Shown here in pieces: positions 48,760 to 58,070 of a DNA stretch of 64,000 nt (position 1 is its first letter; each line of letters starts with the position of its first letter). Under the pieces are notes generated by a model. The model made no database searches. It was given only the letters and a program-made list of their open reading frames with translations, and had not been told where the DNA came from. This DNA comes from Candidatus Ruthia sp. Cpac_8_S14 (GTDB lineage: Bacteria > Pseudomonadota > Gammaproteobacteria > PS1 > Pseudothioglobaceae). The position numbers were made by a program, and so were the translations under genes. The stretch covers positions 649,380 through 713,379 of the forward strand of contig CP072533.1 in NCBI GenBank assembly GCA_021730205.1. Direction: 5' to 3'.

Positions 48760-49335
48760 ATGACAAAAAATTTCATTATACCCACAAGGCGCACATCTCA
48801 ATTAGGCAATAAAATTGTCAAATTTGGTTTTATATGCTCGCTATTTTTTGCTTTAAATATTGCTCAGGCAATCAGCATTGATGACATTGTCAAACCTGCT
48901 AATGATATGTGGCAAGAGGAGAGAAAAATCAAAGTGCCTGATTTTTCTCTAACCGACCTTAATGGCAATATACATACCAATAAATCTACTCAGGGTAAAT
49001 ACTTAATGGTTAATTTTTGGGCAACTTGGTGTCCGCCTTGCTTAAAAGAAATTCCAACTTTTGTTGAATTCTATGAAAAAAATAAAGATAAGGTTCTTAT
49101 TCTAGGGCTTGATTATGAGCAAGCTGATAGAGCAGCTATTATTGAATTTACTGATATATCTATGGTTAATTACCCCATCATCCTTTTTGATGATAAAAAC
49201 GGCGCTCAATTTACAAAATTTGGTGAAGTGTTTGGCATGCCAACGACTTATATTTATGGAGAAAATGGCAATTTGGTTGATTATCACATGGGTGAAATGG
49301 ATATGCTGGCTTTAGAAAAAGTTATCTCAAAGTAG
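48760..49335 (+). CDS. TlpA-like periplasmic thioredoxin-family protein
   Basis: The 191-residue protein has an N-terminal hydrophobic segment (FGFICSLFFALNIAQA, about 22-37) that looks like a cleavable or anchoring signal, then an AhpC/TSA-type thioredoxin domain with NFWATWCPPCLKEIP (Cys-91 and Cys-94) and cis-Pro in GMPTTYIYGENG. Proteins of this type reduce periplasmic disulfides, often for cytochrome c maturation or copper-site assembly. Its end overlaps the end of epmB by nine bases in convergent orientation. Confidence 0.85.
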   Translation: MTKNFIIPTRRTSQLGNKIVKFGFICSLFFALNIAQAISIDDIVKPANDMWQEERKIKVPDFSLTDLNGNIHTNKSTQGKYLMVNFWATWCPPCLKEIPTFVEFYEKNKDKVLILGLDYEQADRAAIIEFTDISMVNYPIILFDDKNGAQFTKFGEVFGMPTTYIYGENGNLVDYHMGEMDMLALEKVISK

Positions 49336-50274
49336 CCAATCTTTAAAATAGTTGCCGTTATCACGCACCAACCTAGGCACCAAATATCCGCTTAAGTTGT
49401 TTTTTAATTGCTGATGTAGTTGAATGGCATAATCATCTTTAACTAAAAAATCTTGCGCGCCCTGCACTTTGTCCAACATGTGTAAATAATAAGGGAATAT
49501 GCCCAAATCAAATAATTTCAAACAAAGCTCTGTCAGTTCTTCTATTGAATCATTCACACCTTTTAATAATACTGATTGATTGAGCAAGGTAACATCGCTC
49601 AGCTTGGTGATCTTTTGTGCAAATTGAGCAGACAACTCTTGTGCATGGTTTGTGTGTAACACCATGACAACATTTAATCTTGATTGGCTAAGCATATCCG
49701 CTAATTTGTTAGTTATTCTATTAGGTGTCACAACAGCACTACGCGTGTGAATGCGTAGTGTTTTTATGTGTGCAATATTTGCAATATTATCAATCAATAC
49801 ACTAAGTTTATCGCCACTCAAACTCAGCGGGTCACCGCCACTTAATATCACTTCATTAATTTTTGTATTATTAACAATATAATTTTGTATTTCATTCCAA
49901 TTACTAACAGCATCGTGTTCAGCATAGTTAAAGTTTTGCCTAAAACAATATTGACAATGAATGGCGCAAACTTGTGAAGCAATTAATAATACTCTATTTG
50001 GATATTTATGAATAAGTCCAGCCACAGGGGAATACTTTTCATCTTCTAGTGGCGACAAACTAAAACTTGCGCTTTTTGATAAAACTTTAGCACTGATGAC
50101 TTGTTTTAGCAAGGGGTCATTTTTATTGTTTTTATCAATCAGTTGTGCAAATTCTAAGGGGATTTTAATGGGAAAAGTTTGGTCTTTAAATGCCTTTGTT
50201 TTGAAAAAATCGTTACTTTGATTGGCGCCTTTAAGCGCATATCTTGCATGGTATTGCCAATTATTTTCCATCAT
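49327..50274 (-). CDS. epmB: EF-P beta-lysylation protein EpmB (lysine 2,3-aminomutase-like)
   Basis: EpmB converts L-alpha-lysine to beta-lysine for attachment to elongation factor P by EpmA. It is a radical-SAM enzyme of 315 residues with the cluster motif CAIHCQYCFR (about 105-114), EVILSGGDPLSL, TLRIHTRSAVVTPNRIT and a PLP-binding region near LNQSVLLKGVNDS. The family-typical C-terminus ends LVPRLVRDNGNYFKDWLL. EF-P and EpmA are not in the window. Confidence 0.93.
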   Translation of the reverse strand: MMENNWQYHARYALKGANQSNDFFKTKAFKDQTFPIKIPLEFAQLIDKNNKNDPLLKQVISAKVLSKSASFSLSPLEDEKYSPVAGLIHKYPNRVLLIASQVCAIHCQYCFRQNFNYAEHDAVSNWNEIQNYIVNNTKINEVILSGGDPLSLSGDKLSVLIDNIANIAHIKTLRIHTRSAVVTPNRITNKLADMLSQSRLNVVMVLHTNHAQELSAQFAQKITKLSDVTLLNQSVLLKGVNDSIEELTELCLKLFDLGIFPYYLHMLDKVQGAQDFLVKDDYAIQLHQQLKNNLSGYLVPRLVRDNGNYFKDWLL

Positions 50275-50285
50275 GATTAACGCAT

Positions 50286-50309
50286 AAAAAACCCGATAAC
50301 GGGATTTTT
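50286..50309 (-). terminator. Rho-independent terminator of the RMF-like gene
   Basis: CCCG and CGGG pair across ATAA, extended on both sides by A and T runs. On the minus strand it lies 23 bases past the stop codon at 50332 and ends in a run of six T. Confidence 0.85.
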
Positions 50310-50331
50310 CTTATAAGATTCTTTTAAACAT

Positions 50332-50517
50332 CTAGCAGAAGTTTGTAAAGTTAGTGTCTATGTGCTCTTTGCCATCTTCATAGCCTGATTCCCACTCGTC
50401 AGTAATTCTTTGCTCTTCAATTTCAGGATTATTTAAAAAACCTGCAACCCAGCCTTGAATATAATTATCGTTTACGCCCATTTCTTCCATTTTTTTAACG
50501 CCTTCATAATAAGTCAT
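50332..50517 (-). CDS. Small protein with ribosome-modulation-factor-like pattern
   Basis: The 61-residue, strongly acidic protein starts MTYYEGVKKMEEMGVNDNYI. It has a good ribosome binding site (AAGGAG, eight bases upstream) and its own terminator. The spacing QGWVAGFLNNP, about ten residues, then WESGYEDGKE resembles the RMF arrangement (GYxAGxxG, CPY, WxxGWxEA) that dimerises resting ribosomes. However, RMF is basic and this is acidic, so the link is tentative. Otherwise the function is unknown. Confidence 0.75.
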   Translation of the reverse strand: MTYYEGVKKMEEMGVNDNYIQGWVAGFLNNPEIEEQRITDEWESGYEDGKEHIDTNFTNFC

Positions 50518-50633
50518 TACTGATACTCCTTAATAGTGTTTATAATTTTGTTTACTTACATCAACTCATCTTTCAATTAATATAAGAGAAAGGTAATATT
50601 ATAACCATTTAATCCCATAAGACAAGAAAAGAA

Positions 50634-52799
50634 ATGAATTTATCTGAAATAACGAATGGCCTAAACGACAAACAATGCCAATCAGTCATACTCAATAATG
50701 AAAAAAATGTTTTAATACTAGCAGGTGCAGGCAGTGGCAAGACCAGAGTTCTAACCCGTAGAATTGCCTATTTAATCACACAAAAAAATATTCGCATTAA
50801 TGCCATTCTAGCGGTTACTTTTACCAATAAAGCTGCTGTTGAAATGCGCGGAAAGTTAAGTATTCTATTAAGGCGTCCTATTCAAAGTATGTGGGTGGGA
50901 ACATTTCATGGCTTGGCACACCGATTATTGCGCACTCATTATGAAAAAGCTAGGTTGACTTCTGGTTTTCAAATCCTAGATGCACAAGACCAATTTTGCA
51001 TTGTCAAACGTTTAATGAAAGAAAATAACATTGACGAATCTAAGCTTCCCATTAAAAAAGTGCAATGGTTTATTAACAATCAAAAAGACGAAGGTATTCG
51101 CGCACAAAACATTGATCCTGGTTATAACTATTTTGTTAAAAAAAATCTTGAAGTGTTTGAACTTTATGAGGCACACTGTCAAATAAATGACTTAATTGAT
51201 TTTGCAGAACTACTGATACGTAGTTATGAGTTATTAAAAAATAACACGGATTTGCTTAATCATTATCAAGCGCGCTTTGAGCATATTTTAGTGGATGAGT
51301 TTCAAGACACCAATACGGTGCAATATAAATGGATTAAATTATTGTTTAGTGGCAATAATAGAGTATTTTGTGTGGGTGATGACGACCAATCTATTTATAG
51401 CTGGCGCGGGGCAAAAATTGAAAATATCACCAAACTATGCACAGATTTTGCTCCCATTGAAACCATCCACTTAGAACAAAATTATCGTTCAACTGGTAAT
51501 ATTCTAAACGCTTCTAACGCCTTAATTGCCCATAACACCAATCGCATGGGCAAATCTCTTTGGACTAATGCTAGCAATGGTGAATTGATTGATATTTATG
51601 AAGCACGAACTGAAACAGATGAGGCAGATTATGTCATCAGCAGTATTCAAAAATTGATCACTGATAATGCATCACCTAGTGATTGTGCCATTTTATATCG
51701 GTCTAATGCTCAATCTCGCATCTTTGAAGAAGCGCTAATAAAATACAACATTCCTTATATTATCTATGGTGGTTTAAGGTTTTTAGAGCGTGCTGAGATT
51801 AAAGATGCTTTAAGCTATCTGCGTTTGATAGAAAATTCAGCTGACAATGTTGCCTTTGAGCGTGTGGTTAATTCTCCAACTCGCGGTATTGGCAATGTAA
51901 CGGTTGAAAAAATACGCACATTTGCACAAGACAACCACACCAGTCTTTTTCAAGCAGCCATACAAATATCATCCACCCTACCAACTCGTTCTGCCAACGC
52001 ATTAAATGGATTTACCAAGCTAATTGAGAAAATGATAGATGAGACAAAGTACCTAGGTTTATCTGAAAAAGTAGCCAATTTGCTTAACACATCAGGATTA
52101 ATGGCGCATTATTCTAATGATAAAACTGATAAAGCTGGTAGCAAGAAAGAAAATCTAAAAGAGTTAATCACCGCAGCGCAACAATATAACCATGAACAAG
52201 ATAGCGAGATGAATGAAGTGCTAGGATTTATCTCTTTAGCATCGCTAGATTCTAGTGGCGATACCAATGCACTTATTAACCAAAATATACAACTCATGAC
52301 CATACATTCAGCCAAAGGGCTAGAGTTTCCCTATGTATTTTTGGTGGGCATGGAAGAGGATTTGTTTCCTTCCAGACAAAGCAAGGATGAACCACATTTA
52401 ATGGATGAAGAAAGACGGTTGTGCTACGTGGGCATGACTCGCGTTATAAAAAAATTATCACTTTCTTATGCCATTAAACGCTTTTTGCACGGAGAATCCT
52501 TATACCCTTGTCCTTCACGTTTTTTAGACGAAATTCCAAGTGAATATTTAAATAAAATTAAAGCTAAATTTAGTGCAACAAAACAAAATTATAATGCTGA
52601 TAATACTTTTAATCAAAATATCACACTCAAATCTGATGGCCAATTATCCATCGGTACTTCAGTTAAACATGCCAAATTTGGATTAGGAACAGTGTTGAAC
52701 TTCGAAGGTCAAGGTGATTCTGCCAGGATACAAATAAAATTTAAGCAAGTGGGCACAAAATGGCTGATTAGTTCGTATGCAAATTTAGAATTTGTATAA
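50634..52799 (+). CDS. uvrD: UvrD-type DNA helicase II
   Basis: This superfamily 1A 3'-5' helicase of 721 residues acts in nucleotide excision and mismatch repair. Walker A is LAGAGSGKTRVL (about 30-41), with VDEFQDTNTVQY (motif II), GDDDQSIYSWRGA (III), LEQNYRS (IV), MTIHSAKGLEFPYVFLVGME (V) and ERRLCYVGMTR (VI). The C-terminal Tudor-like domain (GTSVKHAKFGLGTVLNFEGQ) indicates UvrD/PcrA, not Rep. It is the only apparently complete repair gene here besides the DinG helicase. Confidence 0.95.
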   Translation: MNLSEITNGLNDKQCQSVILNNEKNVLILAGAGSGKTRVLTRRIAYLITQKNIRINAILAVTFTNKAAVEMRGKLSILLRRPIQSMWVGTFHGLAHRLLRTHYEKARLTSGFQILDAQDQFCIVKRLMKENNIDESKLPIKKVQWFINNQKDEGIRAQNIDPGYNYFVKKNLEVFELYEAHCQINDLIDFAELLIRSYELLKNNTDLLNHYQARFEHILVDEFQDTNTVQYKWIKLLFSGNNRVFCVGDDDQSIYSWRGAKIENITKLCTDFAPIETIHLEQNYRSTGNILNASNALIAHNTNRMGKSLWTNASNGELIDIYEARTETDEADYVISSIQKLITDNASPSDCAILYRSNAQSRIFEEALIKYNIPYIIYGGLRFLERAEIKDALSYLRLIENSADNVAFERVVNSPTRGIGNVTVEKIRTFAQDNHTSLFQAAIQISSTLPTRSANALNGFTKLIEKMIDETKYLGLSEKVANLLNTSGLMAHYSNDKTDKAGSKKENLKELITAAQQYNHEQDSEMNEVLGFISLASLDSSGDTNALINQNIQLMTIHSAKGLEFPYVFLVGMEEDLFPSRQSKDEPHLMDEERRLCYVGMTRVIKKLSLSYAIKRFLHGESLYPCPSRFLDEIPSEYLNKIKAKFSATKQNYNADNTFNQNITLKSDGQLSIGTSVKHAKFGLGTVLNFEGQGDSARIQIKFKQVGTKWLISSYANLEFV

Positions 52800-52866
52800 A
52801 CCCGTCTCGCATAATAAAATTATACTGTAATATCATACAAGTATTACATGTCACACTTAGGAGTAC

Positions 52867-53082
52867 ATTATACTATCAGTCAGACTAAATAAAAACACCC
52901 AAGTCAAATTAACGAAACTTGCAGAAAATAACCAAACGCCCTAAAAGTTTTTTTGTCAAAGAGGCGCTGAATAGAGCAACCTAGATGATATACTAGGTTG
53001 CCATCAAGCACAACAACGTTCACAAGACAAGAATCGCAATCTAATCAGTATAGATGAGTTAGAAAAATCACTTGGTTTATAA
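52867..53082 (+). pseudogene. RelB/RHH-type antitoxin remnant
   Basis: The pieces ILSVRLNKNTQVKLTKLAENN, SFFVKEALNRA, LDDILGCHQAQQRSQDKN and ISIDELEKSLGL match a ribbon-helix-helix antitoxin (SVRL strand, two helices, then a terminal ELEKxLGL helix). They are split by stops near 52943 and 52980, and the start codon is lost. A six-base inverted repeat GTAATA/TATTAC just upstream may be the old operator. It overlaps the toxin remnant that follows. Confidence 0.78.
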
Positions 53083-53297
53083 ACTACTATTTGATGATAA
53101 AGTTGTCAAAGAGCTTAAAAGATTGATAAACACCAACAGAAAAAATACTACATGCCATCAGAACCAAACTTACCAATAATTCGAACTTGGGTAAGAGACT
53201 GGTAGGTGAGTTATCACCCTACTTTAGAATACGTATAGGCAGTTATCGGGTTATTTACAAGATTAAACACCGAAAAGAGGTTTATCGAAAGTCTTAA
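53078..53297 (+). pseudogene. RelE/ParE-type toxin remnant
   Basis: YKLLFDDKVVKELKRLINTN is followed, one frame away near 53140, by KKILHAIRTKLTNNSNLGKR, LVGELSPYFRIRIGSYRVIY and KIKHRKEVYRKS. The core GELSPYFRIRIGSYRVIYKI is diagnostic of RelE-superfamily toxins. Only one frame change is needed to restore about 72 codons, so inactivation looks recent relative to the antitoxin. Confidence 0.83.
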
Positions 53298-53581
53298 TTT
53301 AAAGTTTTCTTTAAATCATCAATTGAAAAACTTTGCACAGTTTTTTCATCAGTGTAAACAGGTTTCATCCTAGTATGAGAGCCTGAGGATTTTTCAATGG
53401 CAATTTGTCTACTGATTACAATATCTAAACAATCAGTTATCATTTTTTGTGTTGCTTGACTAAGCGGGTGCTTTAATCCTGATTGAATGGTCATGGTGTC
53501 TCTAGCAACAGCAATAAGGGTTTTTCTGACTGCACCTAGAAGCCTAATTTCAAAATTTTGTGTATTGTCATTATTGTTCAT
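53294..53581 (-). CDS. Small conserved-type hypothetical protein
   Basis: The 95-residue hydrophilic protein (NFEIRLLGAVRKTLIAVARD, LKHPLSQATQKMITDCLDIV) has predicted helices and no signal peptide. It overlaps the nagZ stop by four bases (ATGA), so it is translated with nagZ. I do not recognise a functional family. Its 3' end overlaps that of the toxin remnant by four bases. Confidence 0.75.
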   Translation of the reverse strand: MNNNDNTQNFEIRLLGAVRKTLIAVARDTMTIQSGLKHPLSQATQKMITDCLDIVISRQIAIEKSSGSHTRMKPVYTDEKTVQSFSIDDLKKTLN

Positions 53582-54558
53582 AATAAATCTCTAATGATTG
53601 TTAAATGTTGCTGATGGTTGATTTTATCGGATTTAAACCCATAAAAGCCTTGCATTGATTGTAATTTCTCACTCACATCCCAATTCTTGTCAATTATTTG
53701 CGTGACCAACTCAGGATGATTGCATATAAGCACCATGTCGCAACCACTATCCAATGATGTTTTTACTCTATCGGTTATATCTTTAATAAAATGTGCACCC
53801 TGCATAGATAAATCATCACTAAAAATAACACCCTTAAATTTGAGTTGATTTTGCAAAATATCTTTAATCCACTTAGAGGAGAACCCTGCTGGTTTGTCGT
53901 CTACTTGAGTATAAACAACATGAGCAGGCATGAGCGCATCAAGTCCATGATTAATTAACCCCTGAAAGGGTTCCATATCTTGTAATAAATCACTCATTGG
54001 CCTGTCATCTGTTGGCAAGTCAAGGTGTGAATCTGCAGTGACAAATCCATGCCCTGGAAAATGCTTACCAACACATTTCATACCTGCTTTGTGCATGCCA
54101 TTAATTAAACTGTCTGCTAATTTTACAATCACATCAGAGTTAGAATGAAAAGCTCTGTCACCAATCACTTGGGAAGTGTCATAATTAACATCCAACACAG
54201 GTGCAAAAGAAAAATCCACACCAATGGTTAACAATTCATACGCCAAGACAAACCCACAAGAAAATGTTTTATCTATCGCTATATTTGGATTTTTATCATA
54301 CAACGCACCTAACTTTGCCATGGCTGGTAAGTGGGTAAATCCAGTTTGAAAACGTTGCACTCGCCCACCTTCGTGATCAACAGCAATCAACAAGTTTTTA
54401 TTAACTTGGCGAATGTCTTTAATTAACAAAGTTACTTGTTCAATAGATTTAAAATTACGCCCAAACAAAATAACACCACCAATAGAGGGTTTAATCAATT
54501 GTTGTTTTTCTTGTGTGGTCAATGCCAATCCTGACACATCCATCATAATAGGGCCCAT
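53578..54558 (-). CDS. nagZ: Beta-N-acetylhexosaminidase NagZ
   Basis: This cytosolic family-3 glycosidase removes GlcNAc from anhydro-muropeptides imported by AmpG, encoded just upstream. The substrate-binding CVGKHFPGHGFVTADSHLDL holds the K-H-(F/I)-P-G-H motif and the mobile loop His, and the catalytic Asp is in FKGVIFSDDLSMQG. GPIMMDVSGLALTTQEKQQL is the usual start. The protein has 326 residues. The nagZ and ampG coding sequences touch end to start. Confidence 0.95.
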   Translation of the reverse strand: MGPIMMDVSGLALTTQEKQQLIKPSIGGVILFGRNFKSIEQVTLLIKDIRQVNKNLLIAVDHEGGRVQRFQTGFTHLPAMAKLGALYDKNPNIAIDKTFSCGFVLAYELLTIGVDFSFAPVLDVNYDTSQVIGDRAFHSNSDVIVKLADSLINGMHKAGMKCVGKHFPGHGFVTADSHLDLPTDDRPMSDLLQDMEPFQGLINHGLDALMPAHVVYTQVDDKPAGFSSKWIKDILQNQLKFKGVIFSDDLSMQGAHFIKDITDRVKTSLDSGCDMVLICNHPELVTQIIDKNWDVSEKLQSMQGFYGFKSDKINHQQHLTIIRDLL

Positions 54559-55859
54559 TATATAAATAAATGTTTAAATTTTTTGCCAATCCAAAATAGC
54601 ATAACAAGGCTAGGAATGACCATGAGTACCGTAATGGCAAAAAATACCACCCATTCGCCACCAAAAGCAACGACCCAGCTTCTACCTTCTAACTTATCTA
54701 CCAACAAGCCGCTGCTACTAGCAAATAAAGTCTTGCCCAAATTACCCATAGAAGACATTAAAGCGTATTGTGTGGCAGTGTAAGTTTTATTAACCAAATA
54801 GGAAATGAATGCCACAAATGCCACGGTTGAAAAGGCGGAAGTGAAATTATCTAAAAATATGGTTAATACTAAAAACCCCTTATCTGCCCCAATTATTGCT
54901 AAGTAGCCATACATCAAATTAGTCGCTGCCATTGATACGCTACCAATAACCAAGCCCTTAAAAAGTCCAAAACGAATGCTAACAAAACTTGCAATGATTG
55001 AGAAAATAATGGTAAAAGTTGAACCTAGAAGTTTTGAATAGGTAGCTATATCAGTCTTAGAAAAACCGATATCATCATAAAAAACCAATGACATTTTTCC
55101 AAGAAACGCTTCGCCAATTTTAAAAAACATAATGAACAGTAAAATTAAAATAGCCGTTGCGCCAAAACGGTTAAAGAAATCTTTAAGTGGGCTAAAGAAA
55201 GTTTCGCTTAGCCATTGTTCTGGCGTGTCAGTGCTTGTTTGACTTGAATGCGCCTCCTTTGGCATGAGTAGCGTTGTTAGCATAAAGCCTAGCACAAAAA
55301 AACTCATGACAAAATACACCATTGACCAATTGTTAGAATAATCTGCTAAGTAGAGTGAGAATGCACCCAAAAAGCCAAAGCCAAACCACCAGCCACTTGT
55401 TGAAGCGGCGGCGGCGGCGGCAATTTTTCCATCCTTATTTTCGCTAATTATTTCAATGCGATAAGCATCAATAACAATGTCTTGAGTAGCTGAGGTGATG
55501 GCAATTAATAATGCGAGTAGCGACACCCAAACGATACTTATTTTAGGGTCTGTCCATGATATGGCGATGATTAAAAAAAACAATAAGACTTGTAAAAGTA
55601 GCAACCAACTGCGTCTAAGACCAAGTGTTTTTAAAAATGGGATTTTAACCCTATCAAGCAATGGCGCCCACAACCAATTGATAGAATAAACGAAAAAAAT
55701 TGAGCCAAAAAAACCAATTGCCGTGCGTGTTAATCCGGTATCTTTAAGCCATAAAGTCATGGCTGAGCCGATAATCACCCACGGGAAACCACTGGCAACG
55801 CCATTTAAAAAGATAAACAACATACGTTTATCCAAATAGATATTTAATATCTTATTCAC
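54558..55859 (-). CDS. ampG: Muropeptide permease AmpG (MFS)
   Basis: This 12-helix major-facilitator protein of 433 residues imports GlcNAc-anhydro-muropeptides. Characteristic stretches are FLNGVASGFPWVIIGSAMTL, TRTAIGFFGSIF, SATQDIVIDAYRIEI, and YTATQYALMSSMGNLG near the C-terminus. The pairing with nagZ supports a peptidoglycan-recycling role. It abuts the rhodanese gene. Confidence 0.92.
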   Translation of the reverse strand: MNKILNIYLDKRMLFIFLNGVASGFPWVIIGSAMTLWLKDTGLTRTAIGFFGSIFFVYSINWLWAPLLDRVKIPFLKTLGLRRSWLLLLQVLLFFLIIAISWTDPKISIVWVSLLALLIAITSATQDIVIDAYRIEIISENKDGKIAAAAAASTSGWWFGFGFLGAFSLYLADYSNNWSMVYFVMSFFVLGFMLTTLLMPKEAHSSQTSTDTPEQWLSETFFSPLKDFFNRFGATAILILLFIMFFKIGEAFLGKMSLVFYDDIGFSKTDIATYSKLLGSTFTIIFSIIASFVSIRFGLFKGLVIGSVSMAATNLMYGYLAIIGADKGFLVLTIFLDNFTSAFSTVAFVAFISYLVNKTYTATQYALMSSMGNLGKTLFASSSGLLVDKLEGRSWVVAFGGEWVVFFAITVLMVIPSLVMLFWIGKKFKHLFI

Positions 55860-56273
55860 CTAACATTGCAACCAAGGCATGCCATTATGACGCCAACCAT
55901 TTAAATTGCCTCGTTGATCATTTTCATCAAGATCCCCTTCAAAGCCACTAACGATATGCGCCACATTAGTAAAGCCATACTCAATTAAGCATTTTCCTGC
56001 ATCATTTGAACGATAACCACTACGACAAATTAAAATAATCTCACGCTCTAAAAAGTTATTTTTATCGCCAATAAAACGTTTAATAGCGGCAATAAATTCA
56101 TCCTCATTAGGCTCCCAATCAGGGTCATCAAGCCAAGGTACAAAAATACATTCAACAGGTCTGCCAACAAATTTATTTTCTGCCTCACAACGCACGTCAA
56201 TCAAAATTGAATTCTGATTGATTTGCAAACGTTCGAAGGCTTTCTTTGGCAGGTATTGTATTAACTGATTCAT
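55860..56273 (-). CDS. Rhodanese-domain protein
   Basis: This is a 137-residue single rhodanese domain. The active-site loop ILICRSGYRSNDAGKCL has the sulfur-carrying Cys at about 91; ILIDVRCEAENKFVGRP and the C-terminal GDLDENDQRGNLNGWRHNG are typical of the proteobacterial type with a GW tail. It is cytoplasmic and may relay persulfide sulfur. Its start overlaps the stop of the broken transpeptidase gene (ATGA). Confidence 0.9.
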   Translation of the reverse strand: MNQLIQYLPKKAFERLQINQNSILIDVRCEAENKFVGRPVECIFVPWLDDPDWEPNEDEFIAAIKRFIGDKNNFLEREIILICRSGYRSNDAGKCLIEYGFTNVAHIVSGFEGDLDENDQRGNLNGWRHNGMPWLQC

Positions 56274-56738
56274 CGCTCAATTATAGCAATATCTTCCCCT
56301 GTGTGAACCCTTTCAAATAATTCAATAATATCTTGATTTCGCATGCGAATACAGCCTTTTGACTTAGGAAGGCCCATCACAAATTCATCGAGTGAGCCGA
56401 ACCGTGAATATAAATTATAGTGCTCATGCGTATCTTTAATTATGTTCTTCAACCCCATTAAGCCATAAGATTCGAGTTAATATCCAATCTTTATCGGCTT
56501 GTTCATTAAATAATTGTTCTGAATAAATCTCACCTGTTGGCATTCTGGCAATAAATACAGTGCCTAATTCTACATTATCGCCAATTCTTTTTACTGATTT
56601 TAATCGTCCAGTTGAGGTACAAAATGAACCTTCCGCCTTGCCCATACTGTTGATTAAACTTGAAATTGGATAAGGTTTTTGCAAGACGTTATCTTGATAA
56701 TAGTCCAAAGTTTAGGTACTGATATTGATGTTTATCAT
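56270..56738 (-). pseudogene. L,D-transpeptidase (YkuD domain), broken
   Basis: From ATG 56738, overlapping the rlmD stop, the frame reads MINISIST-like residues, then a TAA. It continues as TLDYYQDNVLQKPYPISS, EGSFCTSTGRL, GTVFIARMPTGEIYSE and DWILTRILWLNGVEEHN, then a frame change to STIIYIHGSAH and another to FVMGLPKSKGCIRMRNQDII. The catalytic H-G and S-x-G-C-I-R-M elements are all recognisable but in three frames. Intact, this would be a short YkuD protein of about 155 residues that forms 3-3 crosslinks or tethers lipoprotein. Confidence 0.87.
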
Positions 56739-58051
56739 CGAGTGAATAAAGCAATGGATTCTACATGAGCAGTTTGAGGAAACATATCCATCACCCCTGC
56801 AGTTTCAAGCGAAAATCCAAACTCAATTAACTTGAGCGTATCGCGTGCTAACGTTGCAGGATTACAGGACACATATACCAACCTTTTAACACCTAATTTA
56901 GGCAGTAACTCTACAATTTCAACCGCACCAGATCTAGCTGGGTCAATGAGCGCCTTGTTGTAAGTCTTTCCTCTAAACCACTCAAAATCTGCCACTTCTT
57001 TAAATAAATCTGCTTTATAAAAATCAACGTTGGTAATGTTGTTGTTTTGTGCATTATACTTTGCCCTTTCAATCAATCCTAAATCACCTTCAATACCCAA
57101 CACATGTTTAGCATATCTTGCAATTGGCAAGGTAAAGTTACCCAGACCGCAGAATAAATCAATCACCTCATCAGACTCATTAAGTTCAAGTAATTCTAGT
57201 GCCAAATCAACCATTTGTTGGTTAAGTTTAAAGTTCACCTGAACAAAATCAGTGGATAAAAATTCCATGACAATATCATGATTAGAATGTGAATACGTTA
57301 GTACAACAGGCTGGTCTAACGGCTTAACACTGTCTAAACCACCACTCTGAGTATAAAAAGTGATGTTCAGTTCTTGGGCACAATCTGCTAATATTTGCTC
57401 ATCTTTTGCACTTAAAGGCTCAAGGTGTCTTAAAGTAAGCACTGTATTATTCTCAGCAATCGCCACTTCAAACTGTGTAATATTGGACTTAATACTAAGC
57501 TTTTCAATACAATCAGCAAGCACTTCAAGATGTTCGCCTATGGACGGATGCAAAACCTCACAGCGACTCATATTGGTGATAAATGAAGATTTTTTTTCTC
57601 TAAATCCAACCAATACTTTGTTTTTTTTAGCCACATATCGAATACCTAATCTAGCTTTGCGCCGATAACCCCAACTTTGAACTTGAAGCGGCTCTAGCCA
57701 AGCCTTTGGCTCAACTTTTGCCTGACTGGCAAACGCATCTTTTAGCCAATCACCCTTAACCTGTATTTGATCTTCACTAGATAAATGTTGAAACGAACAA
57801 CCACCGCAAATACCAAATACGTCACATTTAGGTGTGATTCGATTATCCGTAGGCTTTAATATCTGTCTAACATCAGCCTCTTCAAATTTAGCACGTGAAA
57901 ATGTGCGATTAGCAATCACAAGCTCACCTGGTAATGCCCCGCTCACAAAAATAACCTTATCTTCAAAACGTGCAATCCCTCGCCCTTCATGGGAAAGCGA
58001 CTCTATGTTTAACTCGTAAGTTTTAGTTTTTGGTTTTCTTCTTCTACCCAT
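56735..58051 (-). CDS. rlmD: 23S rRNA (uracil-1939-C5)-methyltransferase RlmD
   Basis: RlmD makes m5U1939 using SAM and an Fe-S cluster. After an N-terminal basic stretch and TRAM domain, the cluster Cys are seen in PKCDVFGICGGCSFQHL plus a fourth in MSRCEVLHP. The SAM site is VIDLFCGLGNFTLPIARYAK. The catalytic Cys is in LVYVSCNPATLARD and the base Glu in AHVESIALF. The 438 residues match E. coli RlmD (433). Confidence 0.95.
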   Translation of the reverse strand: MGRRRKPKTKTYELNIESLSHEGRGIARFEDKVIFVSGALPGELVIANRTFSRAKFEEADVRQILKPTDNRITPKCDVFGICGGCSFQHLSSEDQIQVKGDWLKDAFASQAKVEPKAWLEPLQVQSWGYRRKARLGIRYVAKKNKVLVGFREKKSSFITNMSRCEVLHPSIGEHLEVLADCIEKLSIKSNITQFEVAIAENNTVLTLRHLEPLSAKDEQILADCAQELNITFYTQSGGLDSVKPLDQPVVLTYSHSNHDIVMEFLSTDFVQVNFKLNQQMVDLALELLELNESDEVIDLFCGLGNFTLPIARYAKHVLGIEGDLGLIERAKYNAQNNNITNVDFYKADLFKEVADFEWFRGKTYNKALIDPARSGAVEIVELLPKLGVKRLVYVSCNPATLARDTLKLIEFGFSLETAGVMDMFPQTAHVESIALFTR

Positions 58052-58070
58052 AGATGTTTGTATAAATTAA

